From Amorphochlora amoebiformis (taxonomy: Eukaryota > Cercozoa > Chlorarachniophyceae): 64,000 nucleotides of DNA. This document shows positions 1 through 56,867 of the stretch, piece by piece. The stretch lies in assembly GCA_054601695.1 (NCBI GenBank), contig BAAHQB010000044.1, positions 682,001 through 746,000 on the forward strand, read 5' to 3'. The position numbers were made by a program, and so were the translations under genes. Under the pieces are notes generated by a model that worked only from the letters and a program-made list of their open reading frames with translations, searched no databases and was not told the DNA's origin. The first letter of the stretch is position 1. Every line of letters starts with the position of its first letter.

Positions 1-39
1 ATAACAATTATAATAATATATATATATATATATACATAC

Positions 40-126
<87 letters not shown>

Positions 127-151
127 CATACATACATATACAAATCAATGC

Positions 152-267
152 TCAAGGGACAGAGGCAATGAGATACAGCGGATGTTGCATGGAGAAGGAT
201 ACATAGACAGGCGGAGAGAATGCTAGATTTCGGACACAAAATTGAATTGCGACTCGGTTAGAGCGGA

Positions 268-313
<46 letters not shown>

Positions 314-388
314 AGGAGAGAAAGAGAGAGAGAGAGGGGGAGAGAGAGAGAGGGAGAGAGAGAGGGAAAGAGAGAGATAGATAGATAG

Positions 389-429
<41 letters not shown>

Positions 430-639
430 AAAAGGAGAGACAGAGAGAGCGGGAAAGAGAGACGGAGGGAAAGAGAGAGAGAAAGAGAGAGAGAGAGGGA
501 GAGAGAGATGGAAAGAGAGGGAGAGAGAGAAGGAAAAGAGGGGGAGAAAGAGGGATAGAGAGAGAGAGAGAGGGAAAGAGAGAGAGAGAAAGAGAAAGAG
601 AGAAGAGAGAGGAAAAGATAGAGGGAGGGAAAGAGAGAC

Positions 640-678
<39 letters not shown>

Positions 679-849
679 AAGAGAGACATAGGGCGAGAGA
701 GAGAGAGAGAGAGAAAAAGAAAAAGGGAGGAAAAAGAGAACGATGAGGAGAGAGGTAGAGAGAAAGAAGAAGAGAGAAGAGAGGGAGAATGTGTTGAGAG
801 AGAGAGAGAGGGAGAGAGAGGGAGAGAGAGAGAGGGAGAGAGAGAGAGA

Positions 850-891
<42 letters not shown>

Positions 892-895
892 GGGG

Positions 896-967
<72 letters not shown>

Positions 968-1138
968 AAGTGGTTCGAAAAAAAAGAGAGAAGAGGAAGG
1001 CAGATAACAGTGATAGAGAATGCTTATAGAGTTGTATCGGTACGTTGGTATGATTTAGGTCAGACTTAGGGCCAGGTTATATATTTAGATACATTTATGT
1101 ACATATGTAAATGTTTGTATATGTTACATGCTATATTT

Positions 1139-1178
<40 letters not shown>

Positions 1179-1192
1179 ATGTATATACATAC

Positions 1193-1232
<40 letters not shown>

Positions 1233-1456
1233 CACACACACACACATATATATATATATATTATATATATTATATATATAATATATATATATATATATGT
1301 ATGTATGTTCGTATATAATTCTAGCTACCTTTCGCAAAGAAACTTTCTTTATTCACTGCCTCCATAACCTATTATATATATATATATATATATATATATT
1401 TTAATATATGAACTTGTGTGTTTGTCCCCCTTATATTCATACACACACACACACAC

Positions 1457-1530
<74 letters not shown>

Positions 1531-1687
1531 CCTTATCAGTGATTTTGGCTCCAGCTAGCAGCAGTACAATAGCACTCGCCACCGAACATGACTCCCTAGC
1601 TTGGCGGTAAGTTGCAAACTTCTGTTAAAAAGTTTATACACGTGTCTATAAATACATATTAAATGTTATATATATGGATATATACAT

Positions 1688-1766
<79 letters not shown>

Positions 1767-1844
1767 GTGCGTGAAAACAAACACGATTCCTAAGCTTGAC
1801 AGTATAAGTTGAAAACTGTTAACAGTTATGTAATACATATAGTT

Positions 1845-1882
<38 letters not shown>

Positions 1883-1917
1883 TATATATGTATATACTAC
1901 GTAATATATTTAGAATT

Positions 1918-1958
<41 letters not shown>

Positions 1959-2030
1959 TACATATGTACATATATTGCACCCCGACATAGCATAGGTGGG
2001 CCCCCGTAGGGTTAGAGTTAAGGCTTGAGC

Positions 2031-2071
<41 letters not shown>

Positions 2072-2262
2072 AAATATATATATATATATATATATGTGTA
2101 TATATATATATATATATATCTATGTGTACATTTATATATATATATATATATATAAATATATATATATATATTATATATATACGCAAAGTGTGTATTTAAT
2201 GTATATTGTTATATATTGTGTCGCGAACATGCCGGTAGCGCTAAATATATACATATATATAC

Positions 2263-2314
<52 letters not shown>

Positions 2315-2879
2315 CCTTCATAATTCCAATTACGGCTAACTCCTGCCTCTGTCTTCCAATCCTACGGGTATATTACACATATATATATATATATATATAT
2401 ACCGGTATATATATGTATTAAAATATATATTTTTCGGCTTGGCTTTCAGTCTAATTTGAATTGCCATGTAAGGTTTGAAAAAGCTAAAAAAAAAAATACC
2501 TCTGGTTTCTTGGCGGGCCCGCACTTCGCGACAAGAGACAGAGGGGTTTCTTTGAACGTTTTCGTAAACTCAACATTGGGGTCAACTCCACGCGCCATCA
2601 GCTGGGGATTTTTTTTTTTTTTTTTTGGTTTATTTAAGGTATTTTTGGTTAGTTACGATATATGGATACTTGGATAGGAAATGGATACTAAAGTATACTT
2701 GAATAGGGAAAGAAATGGGAAAAGAGGGTAAGGTTGGTTAGTGTTTGTGCCTGTTTGAGGGTGTAGACATCATTTAGGGTTGCTGCACCCTTTAAGACCT
2801 ATGGGTATAATATTACCAGTATATATATTATACATATGTATATTATATATGTATCTGTATATATATGTATATATTCATA

Positions 2880-2934
<55 letters not shown>

Positions 2935-2944
2935 CAAATATAAA

Positions 2945-3021
<77 letters not shown>

Positions 3022-3104
3022 CCGCGGAAATAGGGAGGCTATTGGTCCAAGGTTTCACTTGTCGCCGACTTTCGATTTCAGGGAAGGACGGAAGCGTCTA
3101 GTTT

Positions 3105-3157
<53 letters not shown>

Positions 3158-3177
3158 TGTATATATACAAATATAAT

Positions 3178-3208
<31 letters not shown>

Positions 3209-3209
3209 G

Positions 3210-3272
<63 letters not shown>

Positions 3273-3360
3273 TGTATTGCATATATACAAATATAATTAT
3301 ATATATTATATATATATATATATATATATGTATACTTATATATATATATATTTATATATA

Positions 3361-3402
<42 letters not shown>

Positions 3403-3791
3403 ATATTTACTTTCGTAGCTATGGTAAAAAATAGATTGAGAGGACGCAGATCTCGACACAGAACGATGAGTAGATACCCATGGAGCATGAAAACATAGTC
3501 ACAGACATGCTGGAGATCGCCGGAGATCCTGAAGATTTACTGGAGATCTCATCTGGTACTGACAGCTATAATCGGGACTATCCGGTAGTAACGGGATTTC
3601 AGACTACATGTGACAAGGCGTGCTGTTTTACCTCCAGATTCTTCGCAAAGATTCAAGATTTCTTGTGCATACACTGACTTTGTTTCAAGAAAGGTAATCG
3701 TCATCCAGTGGGATAACTCAAACGGTCTGAAACAAATCATGCAGCACCAATAGCATACCATACCGCAGCGCTAACAATTGTACGTATGTAA

Positions 3792-3822
<31 letters not shown>

Positions 3823-3841
3823 AATGGATATATATATATAC

Positions 3842-3881
<40 letters not shown>

Positions 3882-3907
3882 GGATATATATATATATATA
3901 TATATAC

Positions 3908-3980
<73 letters not shown>

Positions 3981-4093
3981 ACATATATGCAATATATACG
4001 TTTTTAAACACGTATATATTACCTTCAGTTTGTCAAGAATTTGTTGGTTAGCCTCCAAATCTGGAGTCAGATCAGACATTTTCACTTTGTACC

Positions 4094-4156
<63 letters not shown>

Positions 4157-4213
4157 GTGTGTTTATGTGTGTGTAACACATCGTATAATGCAGATTTTTA
4201 GATACCACATTTG

Positions 4214-4250
<37 letters not shown>

Positions 4251-4568
4251 ATGTGGTAGTCATGACCTCAGTGCCATCTCTTCCAAGCTTATATTTACAT
4301 ATACAACAGGAGAGGTATACAGACAATAGATACACAACTCACAAGCCATATACATACACCGCACACAGGACATACACACACACACACACACAACACAGAA
4401 AACATAAGAGGTTGATGCACAACTAACTAGACGTATACACACACACTAGATATACACGTACAAGACATACATACAGAACACAAACACACTCACACAGGTA
4501 TATAGATGTATATGTAATGTTTATATTTATAATTTTAAGATATACGTAGATATAATATATCTATATAG

Positions 4569-4625
<57 letters not shown>

Positions 4626-4647
4626 TACATACATATGTATATATATA

Positions 4648-4694
<47 letters not shown>

Positions 4695-4870
4695 GGGGTT
4701 TATTTGTCACACCTCTGTTCGTTGATTACGACAGAAACGAGGCCTGCATTTACATACATATACATGTAAATATATGTAAATACATATATAAATAAATATA
4801 TTGTATATAGATATGTATATTATATATATAATATATGTATGTATGTGTATATATTACATATGATAATTAC

Positions 4871-4919
<49 letters not shown>

Positions 4920-5033
4920 GAATATGTGTGGGTGTGGATGCAAGCGTATGTGAATAAATAGTCTATATATGCTATGTATTGTGTAGTATATTACAAATAC
5001 ATTTTAACTTTCACATAAAATTTAGATTTTCCC

Positions 5034-5091
<58 letters not shown>

Positions 5092-5209
5092 GTATGTATA
5101 CATATATAAAAATAAAAACAAAAAAAATAATGTAAATCTAGATATATACGTCCATAAATAAATACATACATACAATATGTAGCACACACACACACACACA
5201 CAAACGCAC

Positions 5210-5280
<71 letters not shown>

Positions 5281-5418
5281 GTATATATTAAGTGTGTATA
5301 GATGCATATATTTTACCGTCCGCAGCACTCAAAACTTTGGACACTTGAATATTGGTTCCCTCCTACCATACATACATTATAATTATATATATATACATAT
5401 ATATATATATATACATAC

Positions 5419-5449
<31 letters not shown>

Positions 5450-5469
5450 ATATATGTACATATATATAC

Positions 5470-5500
<31 letters not shown>

Positions 5501-6108
5501 CATATGTATGCACGCGTATGCAGACATACATATAGATATGTATATGGTGTGTGTATATATATTATATAATATTAATATATCTATATACATATTATATATA
5601 AATATATATATGTATATATATATATATATATATATACCTTCAACTCGCCAACTGAATTCAAGTCGTTCTTGAGGGAAAAAATACCCCCCGACGCCTTGAA
5701 AGCTTCTACCTAGATTTGGGTAATAATACAAATCTCCTTAGGGTAATTCAATAGCCCCGGGTTATGGTTTGGGACTCTCTCTTGTGATTATGTTTGAGAG
5801 AGAGAGAAAGAAAAGAGTAAAAAGATAAGAGACAAGGGTTCTTACAGAAGAGTACAGTCGGTGAGATGTGGGTGCTTGAGGCGGAGATATTTCGAGAGCG
5901 AGAGCGAGAGCGAGGAAATCGAGAGAGAGAGAGATTGAGAGATGTGTCTCTCTATTTTATCGCTATCACATATAGAATACAGTGTATACACATACATATA
6001 TATAAATATATATATACATCCATATATGTATATATATATATATATATATATACATATTTATATATATAAACTTTTTGCAGTTTCTTGAGGTTTGAGTATT
6101 GCATGCAT
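152..6108 (-). CDS. Ankyrin-repeat protein with helical N-terminus (multi-exon, one junction unresolved)
   Basis: Exons in order on the minus strand: 6108-6072, 5874-5846, 5709-5638, 5362-5317, 4743-4713, 4287-4267, 4092-4023, 3677-3632, 3558-3478, 3057-3023, 2601-2500, 2361-2314, a missing piece, 2023-1981, 1595-1532, 1359-1329, 252-152. Phases agree at every junction except around the gap between 2314 and 2023. The start is [12 protein letters not shown] and the stop is TGA at 152. The first eight exons give a charged helical region ([23 protein letters not shown]) that could be a BAR-like or other coiled domain, followed by a Ser-rich linker. Ankyrin signatures follow: LMARGVDPN with [11 protein letters not shown], and [15 protein letters not shown]. 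The 3057-3023, 4287-4267 and 252-152 exons use weak acceptors and are the least certain. Ankyrin repeats bind protein partners; no partner can be named here. The gene follows the filamin-type gene on the same strand with only about 220 bp between them. Confidence 0.5.
258..962. repeat. Purine (GA)n tract, pyrimidine on the minus strand
   Basis: About 700 bp of almost pure GA/GGGA repeat. On the minus strand it is a CT tract that sits just upstream of the proposed last exon (252-152) of the ankyrin gene, so it would act as an enormous pyrimidine tract. The SLSLSL and RERERE frames here are artefacts of the repeat. Confidence 0.9.
1587..1835 (-). repeat. Diverged copy of an ankyrin exon start and its acceptor
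   Basis: The segment 1781-1835 resembles 1587-1640: both read, on the minus strand, an AAG-C-TAG-type acceptor followed by GGAGTCATGTTCG or GGAATCGTGTTTG. The copy lies in the intron just upstream of the real exon 1595-1532 and ends in TA repeats. Confidence 0.6.
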
Positions 6109-6331
6109 GAGTTAGTCGCGCTTGTGTTAGTGCTGCATTAGTTCGTAGCGGTCGCATGGGTTAGTAGCGTTTTTTCATGAGTTAGTTGTAGTCGCACGGG
6201 TTAGTAGTGTCTGCATCATGAGTTAGTAGTGCTTGCTTGAGTTAGTGCTGCATGAGTTAGTGATGGTCACACGTGTCAGTGCTGCATTAGTTAGTAGCGG
6301 TCGCATGGGTTAGCATTAGTAGCGATTGGAT
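6109..6331 (-). repeat. Tandem repeat carrying CTAACTCATGCAG units between two genes
   Basis: On the minus strand the whole gap between the filamin-type stop codon (6332) and the ankyrin gene ATG (6108) consists of degenerate units such as ACTAACTCATGCAGCACT. Each unit repeats the sequence context of the proposed start codon (ACTAACTCATGCATGC). It also resembles a branch site plus CAG acceptor. It is probably the 5' leader and promoter region of the ankyrin gene. Confidence 0.6.
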
Positions 6332-11752
<5,421 letters not shown>

Positions 11753-11856
11753 GACTCGCTTTCCCGGGAGATTTTTGGCGCTGAAAGGGTATCCACGGCT
11801 ATAAACTTGTTTTATATAGCTAAAAGGTGTGGGGGGGGATATTATATTATATTATA

Positions 11857-11906
<50 letters not shown>

Positions 11907-11916
11907 ATTTTATATA

Positions 11917-11968
<52 letters not shown>

Positions 11969-12026
11969 CACGTATGTATATGCATACAATATACATATTC
12001 AAATATACATATATATATATATATAT

Positions 12027-12062
<36 letters not shown>

Positions 12063-12710
12063 AATGTGAATGCCATGTATAGGTATTTACATATATGCCG
12101 GCTATGATATATATCATCGGATACATGTATAACTTTTGGATAGTCCCTAGAGTCCTAGAATCTAGATGGTCCTCAATGTCACGACCATACACGTGTCTAG
12201 ATCATACTAAGCAAACTTCATACCATAACGGTTAACGTTATCAATTATTACACTAGTACATTGTACTCAGTCACAGTGTACCGGATCATTTGTTGTCATG
12301 ATCAGAATATCATGCAGGTTCCGATGGTAATGCATACAATATTGCATATATTAACTAGATTAATCATATGATAACGTATATTTACTAGATTTACGTACTA
12401 GATTTAGTCTAGTTAGTCTAGTTAGTTATGAATTTAATTACATTTCTTTGTTTCAATGATTCAACTCAATTGAACAACGCTCATGACACTAGTGACATGT
12501 GCACATCATGCTAGTAGTGCATATCATGAGTCGTATCTAGATATACATGTACATGTACATGTACATGTACAATGTGTACATGTACATGTACAATATGTAC
12601 ATGTACGCGGTTAATTAAATTTAATTTCGATTTCTCACCGTAGTTTAATTAACAAGATTAACGTTCACCATCTAGACCTGTAACCAGTGGCGATTATCGA
12701 ATGTAACATC
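11753..12710. other. Intergenic region with short palindromic repeats
   Basis: This lies between the two minus-strand genes. After TA tracts at 11845-12060 the sequence is unique, about balanced in base use, and rich in six-base palindromes (CTAGAT/ATCTAG, ACTAGT, TCATGA). At 12546-12605 there is a run of ACATGT/GTACAT units. I see no exon here. Confidence 0.6.
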
Positions 12711-13245
12711 TTACTGACTCACGGCGATCTTGAAGCATATCTTGCACGTCTGAGTGTGCAAAGGCTGAAGCTCAGGAGACCCTAAAATTACCCACTCCTT
12801 TTGACCCTCGACAAGTGGTCGAACGAGAGCCTGGGACACGTCGCTATCGATCTTTTCCACCTCGACAACACGCCATTTTCCAAGGTTGTTGAGAAAATCA
12901 TAGTATTCACCTAATCTAATTTGGACGTCGCTCACTAGGCTGTAATTCTTCCGTCCGTGGCCACACTTCACGCTTCTAGGGCTGATGACGTCAAGCTTCT
13001 CATCTGGTTGCTCAAGCGCTGCCCATTCCCTCTCGTTTGTATGCTCGTTCTCTTCAAATATGGCCTCGGCGGTGGGTTCCCAGTAGACTTTGTTTGATTT
13101 GTTTGACTTGATTTCGAGTAGCGTTCGAATCATGACCTCGACACTCACGGGAGCTGTTGGGTTCCTGCATCTTTTGTAGATCTTCTCTACTTCGCTCTCG
13201 ACGTCGCGCTGAAAGGTATATTTGTGCAAATATAAATTTACATAC

Positions 13246-13289
<44 letters not shown>

Positions 13290-13412
13290 GCGTGTATATA
13301 TGGCAGTGTGAGGGGAAGACGAGTTGGAAGCGGGCAGGCAGAGTGCGAGGATGACAAAAGATGGATCTATGGATTTACATATACACACACACATATATAC
13401 ATATTATATTTA

Positions 13413-13450
<38 letters not shown>

Positions 13451-13585
13451 ATATATATGTATATCAATATATGTACTTTACTATATGTATGTAAATACAT
13501 ATGCATGTATGTATCTATTTATACAAATGTGTGTAAAAATACATATATTTATGTGTATACATGTATGTATTCGATGTATATATAT

Positions 13586-13673
<88 letters not shown>

Positions 13674-14550
13674 ATATGCACCTGTGTTCTTTGCGTTCGA
13701 CGATACATATAGATTAACTCCTCGATATCTTTAACTTCCCCTTCCCTTTTCCCTTTCTTTTTCCCTTTGTGTATGAGCTCACGAAGGCGCTTACACTCCC
13801 TCTGCAGAGTCCTGTACCGCAGAGCAGTCCTTTTGATGTTATTCAGCGCCTTGCCACTGGGAGAGGGTCGAGAGCTTGGAGTCATCGGTTGAATCTTTTG
13901 ACCCTCTCGAACATCCAACTTGAGGTCCCTGGTCCTCACGACCGCAAGCCCTTCCTTCGCGTCGAGCAACCTCTGGGATTGAGAGCCAAAGTTGACCTTG
14001 ATCTCTGGAGGTTTCTTGAGGAAGGGCTGTCCAATATTCATCTGCTCGTTCATGATGGAACGGATGGCTGCGCTCCGTTGCTTGCGGAGACTGAGGTTCA
14101 CAGGCGCGCACGCCTTTTCGATTCTATCCCAAGCTTCTTTAGCTTCCTCGTTTTGTCGGGCCACCTCATTCAGGCGATCGATGATTCGACGCTGGACGAT
14201 TCCAAACTTGATTGTCAGCTCTTTCCTGAATTATACTTGTAATCTATATCTGTTATTTCCACTCATCCAACCTTACTAAAATACTCATACTCAGATATCA
14301 ATCCCAGATATCAATCCCACCCTGATAGATTTCAAACATAAGCTCACCTGATATTCTTTTCCTCTCGGTCCAGGTATGCCCTTATCGCATTTAGGCTATC
14401 GTCGATCTGGCTCATCCCTTCGTCGTGCTGCCGACATATGTCCGCAAGCGACAACTTCAAATCATCTTGGCATTGTTGGATCTTCCCCAAATGCCTCTCA
14501 AATAGCTGTATGTTTCTCCTGTCCTCATCCGTCACGAATGGGAACGACAT
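12711..14550 (-). CDS. Coiled-coil protein of unknown function, 414 aa, three exons
   Basis: Exons 14550-14348, 14225-13682 and 13208-12711; ATG at 14550 and TAA at 12713-12711. Donors are CAG|GTGAGC and CAG|GTGCAT, and acceptors are TTCAG. Phases are consistent, giving 1245 nt. Residues 1-110 are strongly helical ([51 protein letters not shown]). The middle is Pro/Lys-rich. A second basic helix ([20 protein letters not shown]) follows, and the last exon is mixed alpha/beta with [12 protein letters not shown] and [13 protein letters not shown] do not recognise the family. Codon use is unremarkable and the exons are long compared with neighbours. The gene is divergent from the channel gene. 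Confidence 0.85.
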
Positions 14551-14671
14551 CTCCAATCCAACTCTGATAACGCGCGTTTGACAAGCGGTTAGTGACGCTG
14601 ACGGTGACGAACGACGGTGACAAGTGCACTGCTATTAGAGGGCTACGTAACGCTCTGAATCAGAGCCTTCG
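14551..14671. promoter_or_regulatory. Probable bidirectional promoter, coiled-coil gene / channel gene
   Basis: Only about 120 bp separate the minus-strand ATG at 14550 from the first plus-strand ATG at 14672. The stretch is GC-richer, with repeated GGTGACGAACG-like and GTTAGTGACGCTGACG motifs and no TA tract. No clear TATA box was seen. Confidence 0.4.
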
Positions 14672-15031
14672 ATGGTGGACGTGAGGAAATGGGGGGCATC
14701 GTTCGCGATGATGGGCAGGTGCATATGTGTATACGATACAATAAGATAAATTTATACAAAACTGAATGTATATACGTATATATTTCTTGAATATACACTT
14801 TTCCGAGGTAACTATATGGATCATGACATGAGAGACTTATTCGGCGAAATGACGCTGAGTCACAAACTAAGCTATGATCTCGCCGCACAACCAGGACAAT
14901 CGCTGGCTTCCGCGATTCAATATCAAGGATCGATTCTAAGCCCGTTGGACGGCTCCATCGAACCGAAATCGCTACTCAAACGGTGGAAATTCGCGATTCC
15001 TATTTTCCAAATCGTGATGTCATTCGATTGA
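14672..15031 (+). CDS. Candidate 5' coding exons of the channel gene or a short upstream ORF
   Basis: Two open stretches precede the first ankyrin exon. ATG at 14672 opens MVDVRKWGASFAMMG and ends at a GGCAG|GTGCAT donor (14718). ATG at 14816 opens a 71-codon frame (MRDLFGEMTLSHKLSYDL ... KRWKFAIPIFQIVMSFD) ending in TGA at 15031. A GTGATG donor inside the latter (after FQI) would splice in frame to the ATG exon at 15242. A minus-strand frame overlaps the same bases, so coding status is unproven. Confidence 0.3.
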
Positions 15032-15241
15032 CATGCGCTCACGGCCCTCAAATACCCACAAATCATTCTCATATTCACTGTATGACTACAACGGGTCGTA
15101 AGCCTACGTACATACATTCATACGTCCACACTACATGCTGTACACCTTCAAAACAAACGCATGAATGACTTCTCTCGGATGTACCTTCGAGCGTTCATAC
15201 GCGACATCTCACGTTTCTAATCTTTGAACGGTCATATCCAG

Positions 15242-48490
<33,249 letters not shown>

Positions 48491-49619
48491 AAAACCGAGC
48501 CATCTGTTAAGTTTTTAGCAGTTATTCTGATTACAGTATACACATGGCACTTTTAGCAGTTATTCTGATCACGGTATAATAGGTCACGGGCTGTCTGACG
48601 AACTACTTTTCGTATTGACTAATATTCTCTAGATTATATGCGATGATCATATATATATATATATATTGTGGATACATCTAGCAACATCTAGCAACATCTA
48701 GACATGTACCTCTTGTAATACCAGAACAAGTGCACACCGGATAACTCCATTAGTAGGTCTAACTCAACACTATTGTGATGTGAACTAGATTAGTGTGGTA
48801 ATATATGTACATCTGGTACTAAGCACTATTGTCTAGATTTCACACTTATCTAATAATCTACCAGCTAAGATTCTTGTAAATTATAGTCATTAGTTGACAC
48901 GCTACAGATAACATGATATGTATATATATATATATATATATATATTTTAACATATATATCTAGTATATATATATATATATATTTATATATCTAGTATATG
49001 TATATGTATATATATATATGTGTGTGTGTGTATAATACATACTTGTATATATCTAGATATATTTATATACAAAAATATATATATAGTATATATATATATA
49101 TATATATGTTGTATATACTAGATATAGAGTAGACACGTACATGTACTAAATCTAGTAATTAGCAACTTTTTTAAGGTATTCATGGCGAATACTACGTACT
49201 GTACAATCTAGCGATGGACATGCATCTTCTTCAATTTTAATGAATTATTATACAATAAAGTTTCATGATAGGCTGCTGCTATGGCCTAACAGCTCAATTT
49301 CGTATGGCAAGGGCACTGCCAGCCACAATGCCGCTTATGGCACTGGGGCTAAGGGACTGTGACTGTATACTGAGCACAAGCCTGTGTAACATGTTACAGG
49401 TGTTTAGACTATGGCCACGTGCTCTGTGTGCTGCTATGATTGGACGATTGTGTGTGCTGGCCTATCTGGTGGGCTAGATTTTTACAGCTTCGGAATGTTA
49501 TTTGTATACATATACATCATCTGAGGGATAGGATATAAAGGTGTGGATATGTTTATGTGTGTTTGACGACGCTTAGAGTGGTGGATAGATTGGGGCGCGA
49601 AATTTTTTTTTTTTTCCTT
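48491..49619. other. Intergenic region between convergent genes
   Basis: This is the 3' flank of the channel gene. It has balanced, palindrome-rich sequence (CATCTAGCAACATCTAGCAA, many TCTAGAT) like that at 12.1-12.7 kb, a TA patch at 48920-49110, and an AATAAA at 49254-49259 that could be a poly(A) signal on the plus strand. The only open frame is the 70-codon one listed separately. Confidence 0.55.
49265..49477 (+). CDS. Short open frame of unusual composition, 70 codons
   Basis: ATG to TAG encoding MIGCCYGLTAQFRMARALPA ... CVLAYLVG. Base composition is markedly more GC-rich than the surroundings and there is no TA repeat. The product is Cys/Leu/Ala-rich with no domain I recognise, and a CAG|GTGTTTAG donor-like site lies within it. 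It could be a small gene, part of a transposable element, or a non-coding RNA. Confidence 0.25.
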   Translation: MIGCCYGLTAQFRMARALPATMPLMALGLRDCDCILSTSLCNMLQVFRLWPRALCAAMIGRLCVLAYLVG

Positions 49620-53967
<4,348 letters not shown>

Positions 53968-53991
53968 ACGGCTTAATTCTAATATATATAT

Positions 53992-54041
<50 letters not shown>

Positions 54042-54114
54042 ATATAAATATATTTTTTTACATGTATGTATGTATGTATGTATGTCTATATAGACATTTA
54101 TATATATATACACT

Positions 54115-54165
<51 letters not shown>

Positions 54166-54189
54166 AATGAAAAACTATTTAACAGCATC

Positions 54190-54500
54190 AAGAAGAACAT
54201 GTTACACGGTATTTGGAAAATTTGTATGTATATGTACACAGTCACACACTTTAATATATTATAGGTACATGTTACACGCATGTGTGTATTTGGAAAATTT
54301 GTATGTATATGTACACAGTCACACACTTTAATATATTATAGGTACATGTTACACGCATGTGTGTATTTGGAAAATTTGTATGTATATGTACACAGTCACA
54401 CACTTTAATATATTATAGGTACATGTTACACGCATGTGTGTATTTGGAAAATTTGTATGTATATGTACACAGTCACACACTTTAATATATTATAGGTACA
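54190..54500. repeat. 77-bp tandem repeat, four copies
   Basis: The unit contains GTATTTGGAAAATTTGTATG, TATATGTACACAGTCACACA, CTTTAATATATTATAG and GTACATGTTACACGCATGTG. GTCACACACT starts at 54241, 54318, 54395 and 54472. Copies are nearly identical. The array lies between the 5' end of the 178-aa gene and the last recognised exon (54971) of the next minus-strand gene, so that gene's 3' end may be here. The rest of 53968-54970 is TA repeat. Confidence 0.85.
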
Positions 54501-54555
54501 TATCAATCTATATATATCAATCTATATATATGTATGTGTATACATAAAATATATT

Positions 54556-54595
<40 letters not shown>

Positions 54596-54775
54596 ATATT
54601 TATGTATATTACATACATGTACTAAAAATATATTTACATATGTATACATATATTTATATATTTTCATTTACACATTTTTACAATATTTACATATGCACAC
54701 ATTCGTTTTATAGATGATAATATATGTCACATATACATATATATGTATGTATATACATATATATATTTATGTGTG

Positions 54776-54815
<40 letters not shown>

Positions 54816-54842
54816 CATGTATAAAATACACACATATATATT

Positions 54843-54882
<40 letters not shown>

Positions 54883-54970
54883 ATACATATATATGTGTGC
54901 ATACATTTATGTATATATACATATGTATATATATATATATATATATAGTATTTTAAAAAATGTAATCTAC

Positions 54971-55023
54971 TGTTTCCAATAGAGTGGGACGGAGTGGCCA
55001 CAGGATCAGAGAGAGAGGACCCT

Positions 55024-55082
<59 letters not shown>

Positions 55083-55201
55083 TACATATAATAATGGACA
55101 CAGTGATGAGTGTTCGTATCAGTAGCATAGATTAATGTAAATGTGTGATATTTTCTTTCCGTATGTATATGTGTATGTATGTATATTAAATAAATACATG
55201 T

Positions 55202-55245
<44 letters not shown>

Positions 55246-55355
55246 TGTAAACATTGTATATACACCTTTACGGAAAATCGTGCGGATATATATACTTCAT
55301 CATTTTCGATAATTATATATATAAATATATATATATATACATATATATATATGTA

Positions 55356-55390
<35 letters not shown>

Positions 55391-55570
55391 GTATACATAT
55401 ACATACATACATGTATGTATATATACATATATATATATACATATATATATCAAAAATATATATACCCGCACGATTTTCCGTAAAGAACTGAGGGGGATCG
55501 GGAGGGTTGATGTCTGATATTTACATATATATTGCACAATATATATATATATATATATAATATATGTATA

Positions 55571-55602
<32 letters not shown>

Positions 55603-55655
55603 AGGGTGTACGCAAACAAAGCAATACCATACACAATGACTTACACACACTCCTA

Positions 55656-55699
<44 letters not shown>

Positions 55700-55880
55700 G
55701 CAAATATGTTGGTTCTCGTTTGTAGTATGAAGCTATGCAGGACATTTTGTGTCGTGATTGACTACATATGTGTAACATATATATATAAAATATATATATA
55801 TATATATATATTAGACTGTTAGAATACCTTCCCAGGCTCGAGTGGGTGGAGTTTTGACTTCGGTTGGATGAGGACTGTAT

Positions 55881-55921
<41 letters not shown>

Positions 55922-55946
55922 ATTATATATATATATATATATATAA

Positions 55947-56003
<57 letters not shown>

Positions 56004-56371
56004 AATGGTAATCATAGTAATAGTAATAATATTAGTAAAATGTATATGTTACAAATATATATGATACATGTATGCATATCCTTCTATATGTGGAAGAGTA
56101 TGTGCGATATAGTTTAAAGATACATCTATATATCATACATATATATATATATATATATTATATATAACTTATATACCTGTAGTGAACCATTCGATCAGCT
56201 CCTGCAGTCCCAACTGATACGGCACGCCTACGAATGTGAATATAATTATATATATATACATATATACATATACATATATGTATATACATATATATATATG
56301 TATATATATATTGTGTATATTTATAAATATATTACACACATCTATGTGTACACTGATATACTTGTATCGAA

Positions 56372-56461
<90 letters not shown>

Positions 56462-56520
56462 ATCGTATTTACAGAATTTAAACATATTCGGAAGCGTAGA
56501 TACTGCATGCATATTTATGT

Positions 56521-56569
<49 letters not shown>

Positions 56570-56591
56570 CATTTACATATATATATATATT

Positions 56592-56651
<60 letters not shown>

Positions 56652-56762
56652 TATTACCTTCGTGAAACGCCATCGTTGGGCGGAAATCTAGGCGACCGCG
56701 AAGATATAGAATGCCGTGTGCTAAGGGTATACATACACAAGTTTACTCATATATACACACAC

Positions 56763-56799
<37 letters not shown>

Positions 56800-56804
56800 T
56801 GTTT

Positions 56805-56867
<63 letters not shown>

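Noticed and set aside
2780-3403. Long open frames of alternating Ile and Tyr (for example 207 codons here, 253 codons at 10378-11139)
   Set aside because: They are translated (TA)n microsatellite, open in several frames at once. Where they include sensible residues these come from the short exons annotated separately.
13769-14242. 157-codon plus-strand frame
   Set aside because: It is antisense to the long middle exon of the 414-aa gene, which has matching splice sites on the minus strand.
56167-56732. Alternative phase-1 chain reading [20 protein letters not shown] and [14 protein letters not shown]
   Set aside because: These frames are open and look protein-like. However, the upstream exon 57263-57200 ends in phase 2, which selects the Ser/Pro-rich frame instead, and that chain continues in phase through three more exons.
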